A stretch of 64,000 nucleotides of DNA from Anaerolineales bacterium (GCA_020634615.1 JACKBI010000017.1:62001-126000); one strand, 5' to 3'. Counted from the first letter of the stretch, positions 24,331 through 32,559 are shown. Numbers and translations are program-made. The notes: generated from the sequence alone by a model not told the origin.

Positions 24331-25869
24331 TTACGAACGCAGCCACGCCCAAGCGTTGTCGATATCGTCTGTGTGGAAGAAACGGGATTCGACCGCGTAC
24401 AACGGGCTGGACAGCCTGGCCAGCCAGCGTTCCCAGCGCTTGTCGCCAATGATGGCCACCTTCGCGATCTTCTCGTGGTACTCCCGGCCGAATTTCCAGT
24501 CCTGCCACAGTGCGCCCGACTCGATCCCTTCCAACCCATCGAGTTGCAACAACAGGCGCACCTCGTCAGAGGCCTTCAGGATCTCTTCGATGCCTATGGT
24601 CAGCGTCTGGTAATCCGTTACGTGCAGCTTGCCGGCGACGCGGTAGCCGAGGACATTGCCGCTGCTTTGGGGCAGGCGATGGAGCGCGGCCGTCTCCAGG
24701 AAGCTGTCGCCGACGAACTGTGTCTTCAGCAGCCCCGAGAAGGCCTGATAGGTAATCAGTTTCATGAGGACTGTCTGCGTTTTGACGCCCATCTCGCTGC
24801 CCGGCACGAACTGCTTGGCGAAATCGCGGGCCTTCTGCTGGCGCAGATCGAACTGCGGCTTGACCCGCTGTTCGTAGACAGCCAGCGCCTGCTGCCAGTC
24901 GTCCGTCTGGCTCAGTTCATCGGCCAGAACATAGGCACTGGCCAGCGCCATGGATGCGCCCTGGCCGGAAATCGGTGTCATGCAGCCCGCGGCATCGCCT
25001 GCCAGCACGACGCGGCCGTTGCGCCACGTGTTCATGCGGATCTGTGTGACGGTATCCATGAAGATGTCTCCGCCGTCAGCCGGCATGTCATCCAGCAGTT
25101 GCGGCGTGATCCAGCCCATGCCCTCATAGGCGCTGCGCAGCTTCTGGGCGCGTTGGGCATGCGGGACATATCCTTCGTCGTCCGCCTGCCAGATGAAGAG
25201 CGTAATCGACTGTCCATCGCGGTCAGAGTTGTAGACACCGGCCTGTCGCCCCGGCTCGTTGTAGTTCTCCCACGTCGCTTGCTGCTGTTCGTTGTGGGGC
25301 ACAAAGTAGCAGGCCATGTAATAGCCCATGTAACAGGCAAAATCGCTTTCCGATCCAAAGACGAGGCTGCGCACGTTGGAGTGGATGCCATCGGCGCCGA
25401 TCAGCAGATCGAACGACTCGCGTTGCCCGTCGTCGAACGTGACGGTGACCGCATCGGCGGACTGGGAGACGCTGGCAATGGAGGTATTGAAACGGATCTC
25501 CACGTCCTGCTTGACCGCGTCGTAAATCGTTTCTTCCAGCGTGTAATGCATCAACGGCAGATACTTGTTGTCCAGCACCTTGCGCATGGCATCGAGCTTC
25601 AGTTCTGCCTTCGCCTTGCCATCCTCGTCGACGAAGGCCACTGCGCCGTTGTCGCCCATAAAAAGCTGCTTGCCAGCCAGCGTGTCGATGATGCCCATAC
25701 GCTCAGCCACGTCATAGCCGGTGCCGAAGAAATCGATCGCGTAGCCGTCGCGGCGCAGCTCTGGGGCGCGTTCGATCACTACCGGCTGGTGGCCGTTGCG
25801 GTGCAGCCAATACGCCGCGGTCAGCCCTGCCAGGCCGCCGCCCGAGATAAGTATTCTGAGTTGGTTCAT
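24331..25869 (-). CDS. FAD-dependent monooxygenase with C-terminal SpoIIAA/STAS-like domain
   Basis: 512 residues. Residues 1-390 are a group A flavoprotein monooxygenase: LRILISGGGLAGLTAAYWLHRNG (GxGxxG), LIGADGIHSNVRSLVF (DG motif) and VVLAGDAAGCMTPISGQGASMALASAYVLADEL (GD motif). Residues about 400-512 (YRVAGKLHVTDYQTLTIGIEEIL...VRLLLQLDGLEGIESGALWQDWKFG...AIIGDKRWERWLARL) match the SpoIIAA-like/STAS-like fold that is usually a stand-alone protein. The fusion is in one uninterrupted frame. A run of AGGAAGAAAGGA precedes ATG 25869. Second gene of the TetR-led cluster. Confidence 0.88.
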   Translation of the reverse strand: MNQLRILISGGGLAGLTAAYWLHRNGHQPVVIERAPELRRDGYAIDFFGTGYDVAERMGIIDTLAGKQLFMGDNGAVAFVDEDGKAKAELKLDAMRKVLDNKYLPLMHYTLEETIYDAVKQDVEIRFNTSIASVSQSADAVTVTFDDGQRESFDLLIGADGIHSNVRSLVFGSESDFACYMGYYMACYFVPHNEQQQATWENYNEPGRQAGVYNSDRDGQSITLFIWQADDEGYVPHAQRAQKLRSAYEGMGWITPQLLDDMPADGGDIFMDTVTQIRMNTWRNGRVVLAGDAAGCMTPISGQGASMALASAYVLADELSQTDDWQQALAVYEQRVKPQFDLRQQKARDFAKQFVPGSEMGVKTQTVLMKLITYQAFSGLLKTQFVGDSFLETAALHRLPQSSGNVLGYRVAGKLHVTDYQTLTIGIEEILKASDEVRLLLQLDGLEGIESGALWQDWKFGREYHEKIAKVAIIGDKRWERWLARLSSPLYAVESRFFHTDDIDNAWAWLRS

Positions 25870-25953
25870 GATGTTTTCCTTTCTTCCTGGCGGCCGGGGA
25901 TTGGCGGCTGCCTTTCATACATCTGCATGGTTCGCGAACGTTGCGGCCGGTGG

Positions 25954-26553
25954 TTAGACCAGCAATCCCGCCACCAATGTTTTGAGAGCCCGTGACGTGC
26001 CATTCAAGTCGAAGACCGTCGGGTCAACCAGTATCTGTACCATCAGTCCGTCGATCATCGCAATGAAAATGCTGGCCAGCGCGGGCGCGTCCACCGGCTT
26101 GAACTCGCCGTTGGCAACACCTTCCTCGATCAGGTGAATGAGCGGCTGGCTGTATTGAATGTACTTGCCCCGTATCATTTCGTTGACATCCGGGTCTTGC
26201 AGGTTTTGCAGCCAGGTGTCCACCACCAGCGGCGACATCGCGCGGAACTCCGGCGACGCGACGCCCATGAGCATGTCCTCGATCGTGCTGGCCAGCCGTT
26301 CGTAGCAAGTCTTGTCAGACATGGCCAGGTCTTCCGTGAAGCGGGTTTCATCCACCATCCAGTCGAAGATGGCCAGGAACAGCTCCTTCTTGCTTTCGAA
26401 ATGGACGTAGATGCTGCCTTTGCTCAGGCCGGCTTCCCTGCTGATGTCGTCAATGGTCGTCTGGTGATAGCCCGTTCTGGCGAAACATGTCAGAGCGGCG
26501 GTCAGGATATGGGTTCGGCGGGCTGCCTGGGTTTCCGGCTTAAGTTTGGGCAT
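25954..26553 (-). CDS. TetR/AcrR-family transcriptional regulator
   Basis: 199 residues. The N-terminal HTH is standard: RRTHILTAALTCFARTGYHQTTIDDISREAGLSKGSIYVHFESKKELFLAIF. The C-terminal ligand-binding part is of the AcrR/YfiR type and has no recognisable ligand signature. It is the first gene of a minus-strand cluster with the flavin monooxygenase, glycosyltransferase and APH kinase. A perfect TGACCGGTCA palindrome lies between its promoter and its start codon, which indicates autorepression and probably control of the downstream genes. Confidence 0.93.
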   Translation of the reverse strand: MPKLKPETQAARRTHILTAALTCFARTGYHQTTIDDISREAGLSKGSIYVHFESKKELFLAIFDWMVDETRFTEDLAMSDKTCYERLASTIEDMLMGVASPEFRAMSPLVVDTWLQNLQDPDVNEMIRGKYIQYSQPLIHLIEEGVANGEFKPVDAPALASIFIAMIDGLMVQILVDPTVFDLNGTSRALKTLVAGLLV

Positions 26554-26567
26554 GACAATTCACAAAA

Positions 26568-26577
26568 TGACCGGTCA
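26568..26577. promoter_or_regulatory. putative TetR operator
   Basis: TGACCGGTCA is a perfect 10-bp palindrome located 15 bp before the tetR ATG and 11 bp downstream of the -10 box, so a bound repressor would cover the transcription start. ACCGGT-centred palindromes are typical for this regulator family. Confidence 0.7.
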
Positions 26578-26587
26578 GTCTGTTTGC

Positions 26588-26616
26588 ATAATAGCAACCA
26601 CCCCGAAATTTGTCAA
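26588..26616 (-). promoter_or_regulatory. sigma70-type promoter of tetR
   Basis: On the minus strand TTGACA (26611-26616) and TATTAT (26588-26593) are 17 bases apart. One of the best consensus promoters in the window. Confidence 0.75.
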
Positions 26617-26618
26617 AT

Positions 26619-26647
26619 CAAAAACTGCCATGGTGAACCCATGGCAG
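26619..26647 (-). terminator. Rho-independent terminator after the YdeI-like gene
   Basis: On the minus strand CTGCCATGG (26639-26647) and CCATGGCAG (26625-26633) pair around GTTCA, followed by TTTTT. It separates the YdeI-like operon from the tetR promoter, which begins 3 bp further on. Confidence 0.75.
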
Positions 26648-26821
26648 TCAGCAAAAAGAGACCCGAGGATGTGGAAAGGAGGGAACAAGAAGCTGCCAGA
26701 ACAAAGTGCGGCGCCAAATCAGTATTATGGTAGGCACTGTCAGTAGCCAGACATTTCAACAAACGTCACCTGTCGAGTCTTGCGTCGCCTCCAGTCTCCG
26801 GACTTCCTGCACTGATCCAGG

Positions 26822-27391
26822 TTACTGTGCGCCGCCAGGCAATTCCGCAACGATCTGCTGGACTCTGCGCTGGCGCGTGACCTCGCTCTTGGCGCTTTCC
26901 AGCCACCAGATGATCTGCTTGCGGCGCGAGGGAGGTAAGGCCAGATAGGCGTCGATTCCACCCGTAACCTGGCTCAGCGCGGCTTCCAGCGCCTCGGGTA
27001 TCACGTCTACCTGCTCGCGGCGGATGGCTGCGTCCCACTGGCCGTTGGCCTGCGCCTCGGCAACCGCGCGCAGGCCGGCGTCGGCCATGCGTCCCTCGGC
27101 GGTGAGTTGCTCCACCCGCCGGATGTTGCTCATCGACCAGACGCTGTTGGCCTTTCGTGGTGTGTAGCGCAGTGCATAGCGCCGCTCATCCATGCTCTTG
27201 AGGATGCTGTCCACCCAGCCAAAGCACATCGCCTCGACCGTGGCCTCCTCCAGCGACATCCCCTGGTCGGCGTACTGTTTCTTGTAGAGGATCAGCCACG
27301 CTTCCGCCGCGCTGGCGTGGTTCGCTTCCAGCCAGGCGCGCCACTGCTTCGGGGTGGCAAACTCAAGGGGATTGGTTGGTTTAGGCGCCAT
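26822..27391 (-). CDS. YdeI/OmpD-associated family protein
   Basis: 189 residues. The N-terminal half NPLEFATPKQWRAWLEANHASAAEAWLILYKKQY and EEATVEAMCFGWVDSILKSMDERRYALRYTPRKANSVWSMSN is the conserved core of the YdeI/OmpD-associated (bacteriocin-protection-like) family. The C-terminal part DVIPEALEAALSQVTGGIDAYLALPPSRRKQIIWWLESAKSEVTRQRRVQQIV is the family's helical tail. In my memory family members affect resistance to antimicrobial peptides, but the biochemical role is unknown. I chose ATG 27391; GAGAAAG lies upstream, and ATG 27397 would sit too close to it. Confidence 0.85.
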   Translation of the reverse strand: MAPKPTNPLEFATPKQWRAWLEANHASAAEAWLILYKKQYADQGMSLEEATVEAMCFGWVDSILKSMDERRYALRYTPRKANSVWSMSNIRRVEQLTAEGRMADAGLRAVAEAQANGQWDAAIRREQVDVIPEALEAALSQVTGGIDAYLALPPSRRKQIIWWLESAKSEVTRQRRVQQIVAELPGGAQ

Positions 27392-27429
27392 GATCATCTT
27401 TCTCAGTCTCGCCCGTCGCGGCGGCCAGG

Positions 27430-27591
27430 CTACGCACGTCGATCCCACATTGCCTTGAACGCCAGCAGTTCGCCGACGTGACGGGTCATGTCGAACAGGG
27501 GGTGCCGGACCCAGAAGTAGTTGGGCTGGCGGCCCTCGAAGCCGATGGGTGGCTCGTCCAGCAGTTCGAGGAGGACCTGTTGTCGAGACAT
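27430..27591 (-). CDS. small hypothetical protein
   Basis: A 53-residue frame, MSRQQVLLELLDEPPIGFEG...NYFWVRHPLFDMTRHVGELLAFKAMWDRRA, ending 38 bp before the YdeI-like gene in the same direction. Its composition looks protein-like, and the C-terminal helix recalls the end of DinB-like or related four-helix proteins, so it might be a remnant. GGAGAAAG stands 12 bases before the ATG. I do not recognise a family. Confidence 0.4.
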   Translation of the reverse strand: MSRQQVLLELLDEPPIGFEGRQPNYFWVRHPLFDMTRHVGELLAFKAMWDRRA

Positions 27592-27676
27592 GTAATGCAC
27601 ACTTTCTCCGCCTGCGCGGGATAGACGCACTGTGGCAGGCAACCCCCAACATTCTAGAGCAGAAACGGCGGAACGT

Positions 27677-27716
27677 CAATGCTGCGGACGGCCGAAAGGA
27701 TCCGTCCGCAGCATTG
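27677..27716. terminator. perfect 15-bp hairpin downstream of the membrane protein gene
   Basis: Arms 27677-27691 and 27702-27716 (CAATGCTGCGGACGG and its complement) enclose ten bases. It lies about 40 bp beyond the stop codon of the gene ending at 27758. No U-tract follows on either strand, so it is either a weak terminator or a 3'-end protecting element. Confidence 0.55.
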
Positions 27717-27757
27717 GTATGCCGCTCAGATTCACCAGAACTGCGTTCCGGTCGGGC

Positions 27758-28222
27758 TCATGGTCGTCCGTAGAAGAGCTGCGAGGCAAGCCTGACGATT
27801 TCAGCGGCGGCGAAGGCGAGTATGGCGACGTTGGCCGTGCAGAAAGGCGTCAGCTCTTGCAGAAAGACCGTGACCACGGCTGCCATCAAACCCGCTACCA
27901 GTATGAAGTAGGCGTTGCGTTTAGCCCGCAGGTCGGCCATCTTCTCGTGCTCGGTGGGGGGCGCCGCCGACCCGGCGCCTATGGCCAGCACCGTGACCAG
28001 CACGATCTGCGCCACGACTATCAGCGCCACCGTGGTCAGAACGAGGCTGCCGTAGCCGGCCGGGAGAGTTGACGTAGCCAGCGCTGTCGACCGCATGGGC
28101 CACATGTTCACGACGTAGTAGAGCATGGCGCTGAGAACGATTACCAGCGACAGGCCAGTGCTTTTCTGTTGAAAGGTGACGTTCAACGTGCCTGTCTGAC
28201 GGTTCATTTCATCCTGTTGCAT
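27758..28222 (-). CDS. small membrane protein, unknown function
   Basis: 154 residues with four hydrophobic segments (LSLVIVLSAMLYYVVNMW, LVLTTVALIVVAQIVLVTVLAIG, AYFILVAGLMAAVVTVFLQ, NVAILAFAAAEIVRLAS) and the cytosolic loop PPTEHEKMADLRAKRNAY. The arrangement resembles small DUF2178-like integral proteins, but I cannot assign it. AAGGAG precedes ATG 28222. It follows the DUF4386-like gene by 24 bp, so they form one operon. Confidence 0.75.
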   Translation of the reverse strand: MQQDEMNRQTGTLNVTFQQKSTGLSLVIVLSAMLYYVVNMWPMRSTALATSTLPAGYGSLVLTTVALIVVAQIVLVTVLAIGAGSAAPPTEHEKMADLRAKRNAYFILVAGLMAAVVTVFLQELTPFCTANVAILAFAAAEIVRLASQLFYGRP

Positions 28223-28246
28223 GATGTATCTCCTTCGTAATGCTGA

Positions 28247-28984
28247 TCAGGCGGCTGCGCTGTGCCGGGGCGCCAGCTTGTCGGCTTTGGCAGCCGCTGC
28301 GCCGGGATTGCTGCGCAGCAGGGCGATGCCCACCCACACGAACCAGGCAATGCTGCCCAGCCCAAAGAGTGCTCCCACGTCGCCCAGCGCCGGGATCACG
28401 GTGACAAACCCTGCCGCGCCGATCAGCAGGCCCAGATAAGCGAGCAGCCGGGGCAGTCCGCCCGAGCGCAGCCCGGCCCAGCTGAGCAGCAGCACCCACA
28501 GGCCGCCAACGATCTCGTTGCCGCCGCCCAGGCCGTCTACCACGAAGTGCAGCGCCAGCCAGACCGCGCCTGCCTGGCTTGGGTCCTGGCTATAGACATC
28601 GACAACGACGCCTGCGCCGATGTTGGCGACCATGCCGCTGGCGAACATCAGGCCGGCCCAGATCAGGCCGAAGGCGGTTGCTGCCTGCACCGTCGCGGAT
28701 GAGCGGTCCTTGAGCCGGTCGTAGAGCGCCAGCGCCAGGACCACCAGCACGATCCCGAACACCACATAGCTGATCAGGTTCCACAGATACAAGATCGTCT
28801 GGTTCCCGGCAAGGAAGGTCGCGTTCTGCACGGCCGAGATGTCCAGGCTGCCGTACCCCGAGGGCGCGATTGCTGTCAGCATGAAGACGATGGCCGCCAG
28901 GAACGCCGCGGCTGCGATGAGTGCGGCGACACCGCCTGCCTTCTGCAGACTGCCGTTGATAGTGTTGCTTACTGCCTGTTTCAT
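28247..28984 (-). CDS. DUF4386-like multi-pass membrane protein
   Basis: 245 residues, about six membrane helices. The pattern of a first helix near residue 20, a loop with SGYGSLDISA, the NLISYVVFGIVLVVLALALYDRLKD helix, and the late LLAYLGLLIGAAGFVTVIP and LFGLGSIAWFVWVGIALL helices is that of DUF4386-type proteins. A second member lies at 30470-31207. Function is unknown for the family. AAGGAGAACACTC precedes ATG 28984. Confidence 0.75.
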   Translation of the reverse strand: MKQAVSNTINGSLQKAGGVAALIAAAAFLAAIVFMLTAIAPSGYGSLDISAVQNATFLAGNQTILYLWNLISYVVFGIVLVVLALALYDRLKDRSSATVQAATAFGLIWAGLMFASGMVANIGAGVVVDVYSQDPSQAGAVWLALHFVVDGLGGGNEIVGGLWVLLLSWAGLRSGGLPRLLAYLGLLIGAAGFVTVIPALGDVGALFGLGSIAWFVWVGIALLRSNPGAAAAKADKLAPRHSAAA

Positions 28985-29042
28985 GAGTGTTCTCCTTGAA
29001 GATGTGAGTTCAGTGATGCGATCCGCGGCACGCGGCTGCGGG

Positions 29043-29426
29043 TCAGTCGGTGGTGATAAGGTCTGAGAATAAAGTGGTTAGCAATGCATCGGTTGATCCT
29101 CCTTTGATCAGGAACTCATCCGCTCCGGCTGCCAGCGCAGCGTTCCGGTGGAAGGGGTAGATGGTGTGCACTACCACGCGAATGGCGGGCCAACGCTGCT
29201 TGATGCGCTGCGTGGCAGCGATGCCATCCATCAGCGGCATCTGCACGTCCATCAGAACGACATCCGGCTGGAGCGTTTCGGCAAGCCTGATGGCCTCTTC
29301 GCCGTTGGCGGCTTCGAAGACTGTGGCACGGCGAACGCTGGCTTCCAGCAGCGCGATGGTGGCAGCACGGGTGGCAGCGTTGTCGTCGGCGATGAGCAGG
29401 CGGATGGTGTTCGGCGTGTCGTTCAT
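29043..29426 (-). CDS. single-domain response regulator (CheY-like receiver)
   Basis: 127 residues comprising only a receiver domain: LLIADDNAATRAATIALLE (acidic pair), PDVVLMDVQMPLMDGIAATQRIK (phosphorylated Asp), VVHTIYPFHRNAALAAGADEFLIKGG (switch Thr and conserved Lys). There is no output domain and no kinase next to it, so it is an orphan. It probably transmits phosphoryl signals from a kinase elsewhere; the NarL-type pair at 31906-34024 is 2.5 kb away. Confidence 0.9.
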   Translation of the reverse strand: MNDTPNTIRLLIADDNAATRAATIALLEASVRRATVFEAANGEEAIRLAETLQPDVVLMDVQMPLMDGIAATQRIKQRWPAIRVVVHTIYPFHRNAALAAGADEFLIKGGSTDALLTTLFSDLITTD

Positions 29427-29487
29427 GCTTTAAGTCTAAGGGAAACGGCCGCTTTTCGCATCAGCGGCAAGGCGGGTTTTCCCTAAA

Positions 29488-29520
29488 CAAAAAGGACCGC
29501 CTTGCCGGTGGCCCTTTTTG
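29488..29520 (-). terminator. terminator downstream of the NAD(P)-binding gene
   Basis: CAAAAAGG..CC.CC pairs with GG.GG..CCTTTTTG around TTGCC with two imperfect pairs. It carries T-tracts in both directions, but the only gene ending nearby is the minus-strand gene at 29623-30348. Confidence 0.65.
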
Positions 29521-29622
29521 CTCAAATTGCGGAGGCCTGCAACAAATGTTGGAGACGGCTGTTGTCAGTTATGCTTCGCCGTCCATACTGTTGCTTTTTC
29601 GTCTCATGCTCCCATGGGACCG

Positions 29623-30348
29623 CTACGCATCCCTGTTGTAAATGACAGGCAGTTGCCCTTGCCACTGCTGCCAGATGTCATCCTCGGTGATCAAGTCAGC
29701 CATAAAGTGGCCCACATTGATGCGACTGGTTTGCCCGGAGCCAAAAATCGCGCTGCGAAGAGGTGACGGATACACGTCATACGGGGTCACTTCGTCCTCA
29801 TCGATCAGATTATCTGGCCGAACCGCGGCCCACTCAATCAGCTTATCGTTTCGACCAACCTTGTTCACCAGGTAGCCTGCAGCCTGCTCGTTATCTGCGT
29901 GGGGCGGCAGCACCAGGCGCAGCAGGCCGACAATGAGTTTCTGGGTAAAAGGAAGGGGGTCGTCAATTGTGCTGTTGCGGTACCCGGTGGTACTCATTAG
30001 CACAAACTTTGTAGATTGTGCGGGCCTGTTGGCCCTGACCGCATCACAGAGCCGACGGGTTGCATCGGTTACAAGTTTTCTTGGATGGCCGTACATACCC
30101 TTCAAGGTCACGTTGTGGCCCAGGCATGATGCCACCGCCTCACACCCTCGAACGTGTTGGGCTAGCTCGGCGTCGCTTAGATCCAGAACGCTCGCCTGAA
30201 TTACCGACAGGTTGTCATGATTCCTGACGGCTGCGGGCAACTTGCCTGGTGACCGCACGATCGCTCTGACGAAATGTCCACGATCAAGAAGTTCTTCTGT
30301 GAGCAACCGACCAGTCGCTCCGCTTGCTCCAACGATAAGTATGTTCAT
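29623..30348 (-). CDS. NAD(P)-binding atypical SDR (NmrA/azoreductase-like)
   Basis: 241 residues. The Rossmann start MNILIVGASGATGRLLTEELLDRGHFVRAIVRSPGKLP and the later SVLDLSDAELAQHVRGCEAVASCLG are characteristic of atypical SDRs (BVR-B/NmrA-like) that bind NADP. The C-terminal part has KLIEWAAVRPDNLIDEDEVTPYDVYPS, as in these proteins. Substrate unknown; many such proteins are regulators or flavin/quinone-type reductases. Confidence 0.85.
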   Translation of the reverse strand: MNILIVGASGATGRLLTEELLDRGHFVRAIVRSPGKLPAAVRNHDNLSVIQASVLDLSDAELAQHVRGCEAVASCLGHNVTLKGMYGHPRKLVTDATRRLCDAVRANRPAQSTKFVLMSTTGYRNSTIDDPLPFTQKLIVGLLRLVLPPHADNEQAAGYLVNKVGRNDKLIEWAAVRPDNLIDEDEVTPYDVYPSPLRSAIFGSGQTSRINVGHFMADLITEDDIWQQWQGQLPVIYNRDA

Positions 30349-30469
30349 CAGGTTCCTCGATTCTGGCTCAACTGATTTGGGATAAATTCACGAGTACGTG
30401 TTTCCACTGGTTGAAGGCTGTCCGGCGGCCCCTGGCGGGCATTCATTCGGACATCAGTATGCGTCGCAA

Positions 30470-31207
30470 TCAGGCAGCTTCCAGAGCAAGCCCGCGCTCC
30501 TCGTGGACCTGAGCCTTGTTGACACCTTTGACCAGGAGCCAGATTGGAAACGCTATCTCGGCGATTGCAATGGGGAGGGCGATGAAAACCGGTGTTGTCT
30601 GATAGCTCGGCAAGAGCAGCAGGGCAAAGCTGTCGATCAGGTACCCGATACCGGCGATGACGAACAGGATGCCCAGTACCTTGGGGAAAAAGCCCGACTT
30701 GAAGATCAGGTATCCCAGTATGAGGACGTGCGGGACCAGGAAGGCGATGCCGATCGTGAAGCCGATGCTGTGGGCGTCGAGAAACAGCGACACCAGCGCG
30801 TTGACCTGACTCGCCTCAAAGACAGCCAGGTAACCTGCACCGCCCAGGAGCTGCAAAACGAAGAAGTAGTTCAAAAGGTTCAGGCCGTGGATGGTCGTCA
30901 TGATCAGCCGGGAAACGGCCGCAAGCAGGGACAGGGTCTTGTTGACCGGCTTGAACAGTTCGTAGAGCACAACGGACAGGAAGACTTCGCTGAGCAGGAT
31001 GATCAGCTCGCTGCCAATCGCACCAAAGCGGAACAGCGTTTCGGAAGCCATGATGTTCTCGGCGGTTGCGGCGGCATTGCCGGGTACGATCAACTGGCCG
31101 GGAACGACGAAATGAGCGAAGATGGACGCCAATGTGATAATCAGGTACAAGACGCCGGCGATTCTGGCGTAGCCAGACGGGGAAATGGTGGTCGTTTGGG
31201 CTTGCAT
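30470..31207 (-). CDS. DUF4386 family membrane protein
   Basis: 245 residues from ATG 31207 (AAGGAG upstream). YARIAGVLYLIITLASIFAHFVVPGQLIVPGNAAATAENIMASETLFRFGAIGSELIILLSEVFLSVVLYELFKPVNKTLSLLAAVSRLI is the DUF4386 signature arrangement: first helix, a periplasmic loop with N-A-A-x-T, then a helix ending in a charged LYELFKPVNK loop. Six helices in all. Function unknown. It is 52 bp downstream of the small conserved gene at 31261-31518 and probably in the same transcript. Confidence 0.87.
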   Translation of the reverse strand: MQAQTTTISPSGYARIAGVLYLIITLASIFAHFVVPGQLIVPGNAAATAENIMASETLFRFGAIGSELIILLSEVFLSVVLYELFKPVNKTLSLLAAVSRLIMTTIHGLNLLNYFFVLQLLGGAGYLAVFEASQVNALVSLFLDAHSIGFTIGIAFLVPHVLILGYLIFKSGFFPKVLGILFVIAGIGYLIDSFALLLLPSYQTTPVFIALPIAIAEIAFPIWLLVKGVNKAQVHEERGLALEAA

Positions 31208-31260
31208 TAGAAGTTCTCCTTCTGATCGCAATGATCAGCTGTGTGGTGTTGACTGGCCGC

Positions 31261-31518
31261 TCAAGCAGCGGGCCGTTCGGATCCAAGGTAGGTGACCGAT
31301 TGCAGCGGCAGGCCCAGGTCCCGCACCTTTTTGAGCAATCCATGCAGCGCCGCCTGATCAACCACTGGCCCGGTCAGGAGCGTGTCGCCGTTGTCTTCCA
31401 GCGTGATGGTCAATCCATCGAACCAGCCGGTCCAGCGGTCGTCAAGGTGCCCGGTGAGCCGGATTTCGTAGTATCCAGGTTCGCCATGGTTTGCGGGTGA
31501 TGTGCGGGAGTCGTTCAT
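31261..31518 (-). CDS. small conserved hypothetical protein
   Basis: 85 residues: GYYEIRLTGHLDDRWTGWFDGLTITLEDNGDTLLTGPVVDQAALHGLLKKVRDLGLPLQSV. I recognise this as a recurrent short family with the invariant R-L-x-G-H-L-D-x-R-W-x-x-W-F-x-G core, common in Chloroflexota and Actinomycetota and often next to DUF4386 genes or regulators. The final helix and strand resemble small-molecule-binding or ACT-like modules. No function is known to me. Confidence 0.8.
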   Translation of the reverse strand: MNDSRTSPANHGEPGYYEIRLTGHLDDRWTGWFDGLTITLEDNGDTLLTGPVVDQAALHGLLKKVRDLGLPLQSVTYLGSERPAA

Positions 31519-31625
31519 GTCGTGTCTCGGTCATCTGCCTCAGATGGTTGAACGCTCAATCGTTGCCTCGTTGCGTTCAGTGACCAGAGCATACACGGCA
31601 ATCTGGTGAGATGTCATCACCATTT

Positions 31626-31661
31626 GTGGTGATTGATATGGTGATTGATGTGGTGATTGAT
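31626..31661. repeat. three 12-bp tandem repeats
   Basis: RTGGTGATTGAT occurs three times without interruption; flanking ATCACCA and TGATTGATGG extend the pattern partially. Confidence 0.8.
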
Positions 31662-31685
31662 TGATGGGGCCGGCGTGCGGGCAAC

Positions 31686-31725
31686 AAAAAAGCCCCGGCA
31701 GGCATGGCAATCTGCCTGCCGCGGC
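31686..31725 (-). terminator. Rho-independent terminator of the two-component operon
   Basis: On the minus strand GCCGCGGCAGGCA pairs with TGCCTGCCGGGGC (one mismatch) around eight bases, followed by TTTTTT. It lies downstream of the NarL-type regulator gene. Confidence 0.8.
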
Positions 31726-31905
31726 CTGAGATGCATTGGGCGTAGCAAGGTTGGGCCGCGCGCAGCACCTGCAACAGGTCCAATTCCCCCGGTATCCGTC
31801 TACATGTGCGTCACAACAGGTTGAGTTCTTCAGCCCGGCGCACGGCCATGCGCCGGCTGTTCACCCTGGACGAGCGATCTCGCGCGATGGCAATGTCCGG
31901 TCTGG

Positions 31906-32559
31906 TCAGTCGTCGAGCGAGACGTACCCCTCGCGCAAAGCGTAGAGCGCCGCCTGGGTGCGGCTGGCCAGGTGCAGCTTGTTGAGAATGCTGCTGACGT
32001 GGGAACGCACGGTGGCCTCGCTGATGACCAGCCTGTCGGCGATCTCCTGGTTGCCCAGGCCATGCGCCACCAGTTGCAGCACCTCCAGCTCGCGCGGCGT
32101 CAATGGATCGTTGGGAGGCGGCTTGCTGGCCGGGCGGGACAACTCCAGCATCAGCTTGCGCGCGATCCGCGGATGCAGCGACGACTCGCCGCGCTGCACC
32201 TGGCGGATAGCCTGCACCAATGCGTCGGGGCCGGAATCCTTCAGCAGATAGCCCAACGCGCCGGCCTTCACCGCCGGAAAGACCCGGTCATCGGTGGCGA
32301 AGCTGGTCAAGACCAGGATGCGCGCCTCGGGCCACCGGCCGATAATCGCTTCGATGGCCTCGATGCCGTCCATCACGGGCATCTCCAGATCCATCAGGAC
32401 TACATCTGGCCGCAGCGCCAGCACGGCAGCGACCGCCTGCCGTCCATCGCCGGCTTCGCCGATGACCTCCAGGTCGTCGATGGTTTCCAGCAGGGCTTGA
32501 ATCCCGGAGCGGACAATCGTGTGATCGTCGGCAATAAAGACGCGGATTGTTTCACTCAT
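31906..32559 (-). CDS. NarL/LuxR-family response regulator
   Basis: 217 residues from ATG 32559. The receiver domain begins RVFIADDHTIVRSGIQALLE and has DVVLMDLEMPVMDGIEAIEAI (phosphorylation Asp), VLTSFATDD and GYLLKDS. The C-terminal LuxR HTH reads LTPRELEVLQLVAHGLGNQEIADRLVISEATVRSHVSSILNKL. The start ATGAGTGA overlaps the kinase stop TGA by 8 bases, so kinase and regulator are coupled partners. Targets unknown; the regulator would bind DNA as a phosphorylated dimer. Confidence 0.94.
   Translation of the reverse strand: MSETIRVFIADDHTIVRSGIQALLETIDDLEVIGEAGDGRQAVAAVLALRPDVVLMDLEMPVMDGIEAIEAIIGRWPEARILVLTSFATDDRVFPAVKAGALGYLLKDSGPDALVQAIRQVQRGESSLHPRIARKLMLELSRPASKPPPNDPLTPRELEVLQLVAHGLGNQEIADRLVISEATVRSHVSSILNKLHLASRTQAALYALREGYVSLDD

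Larger units (their letters stand above)
31519..31905. other. gene-free stretch with tandem repeat and terminator
   Basis: No protein-like frame is seen on either strand. It contains a 3 x 12-bp tandem repeat (31626-31661), a strong minus-strand terminator (31686-31725), and about 180 bp between that terminator and the response regulator stop codon with no recognised feature. Confidence 0.6.

Noticed and set aside
23722..25995. A 757-codon plus-strand frame opposite the glycosyltransferase and monooxygenase
   Set aside because: It runs antisense across two recognised genes and shows no domain; its length is due to codon bias.
26546..26746. Short plus-strand frames upstream of tetR
   Set aside because: They overlap the tetR promoter, operator and a minus-strand terminator, and lack protein-like composition.
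31600..31670. CRISPR array
   Set aside because: Three 12-bp contiguous repeats without spacers; no cas genes in the window.
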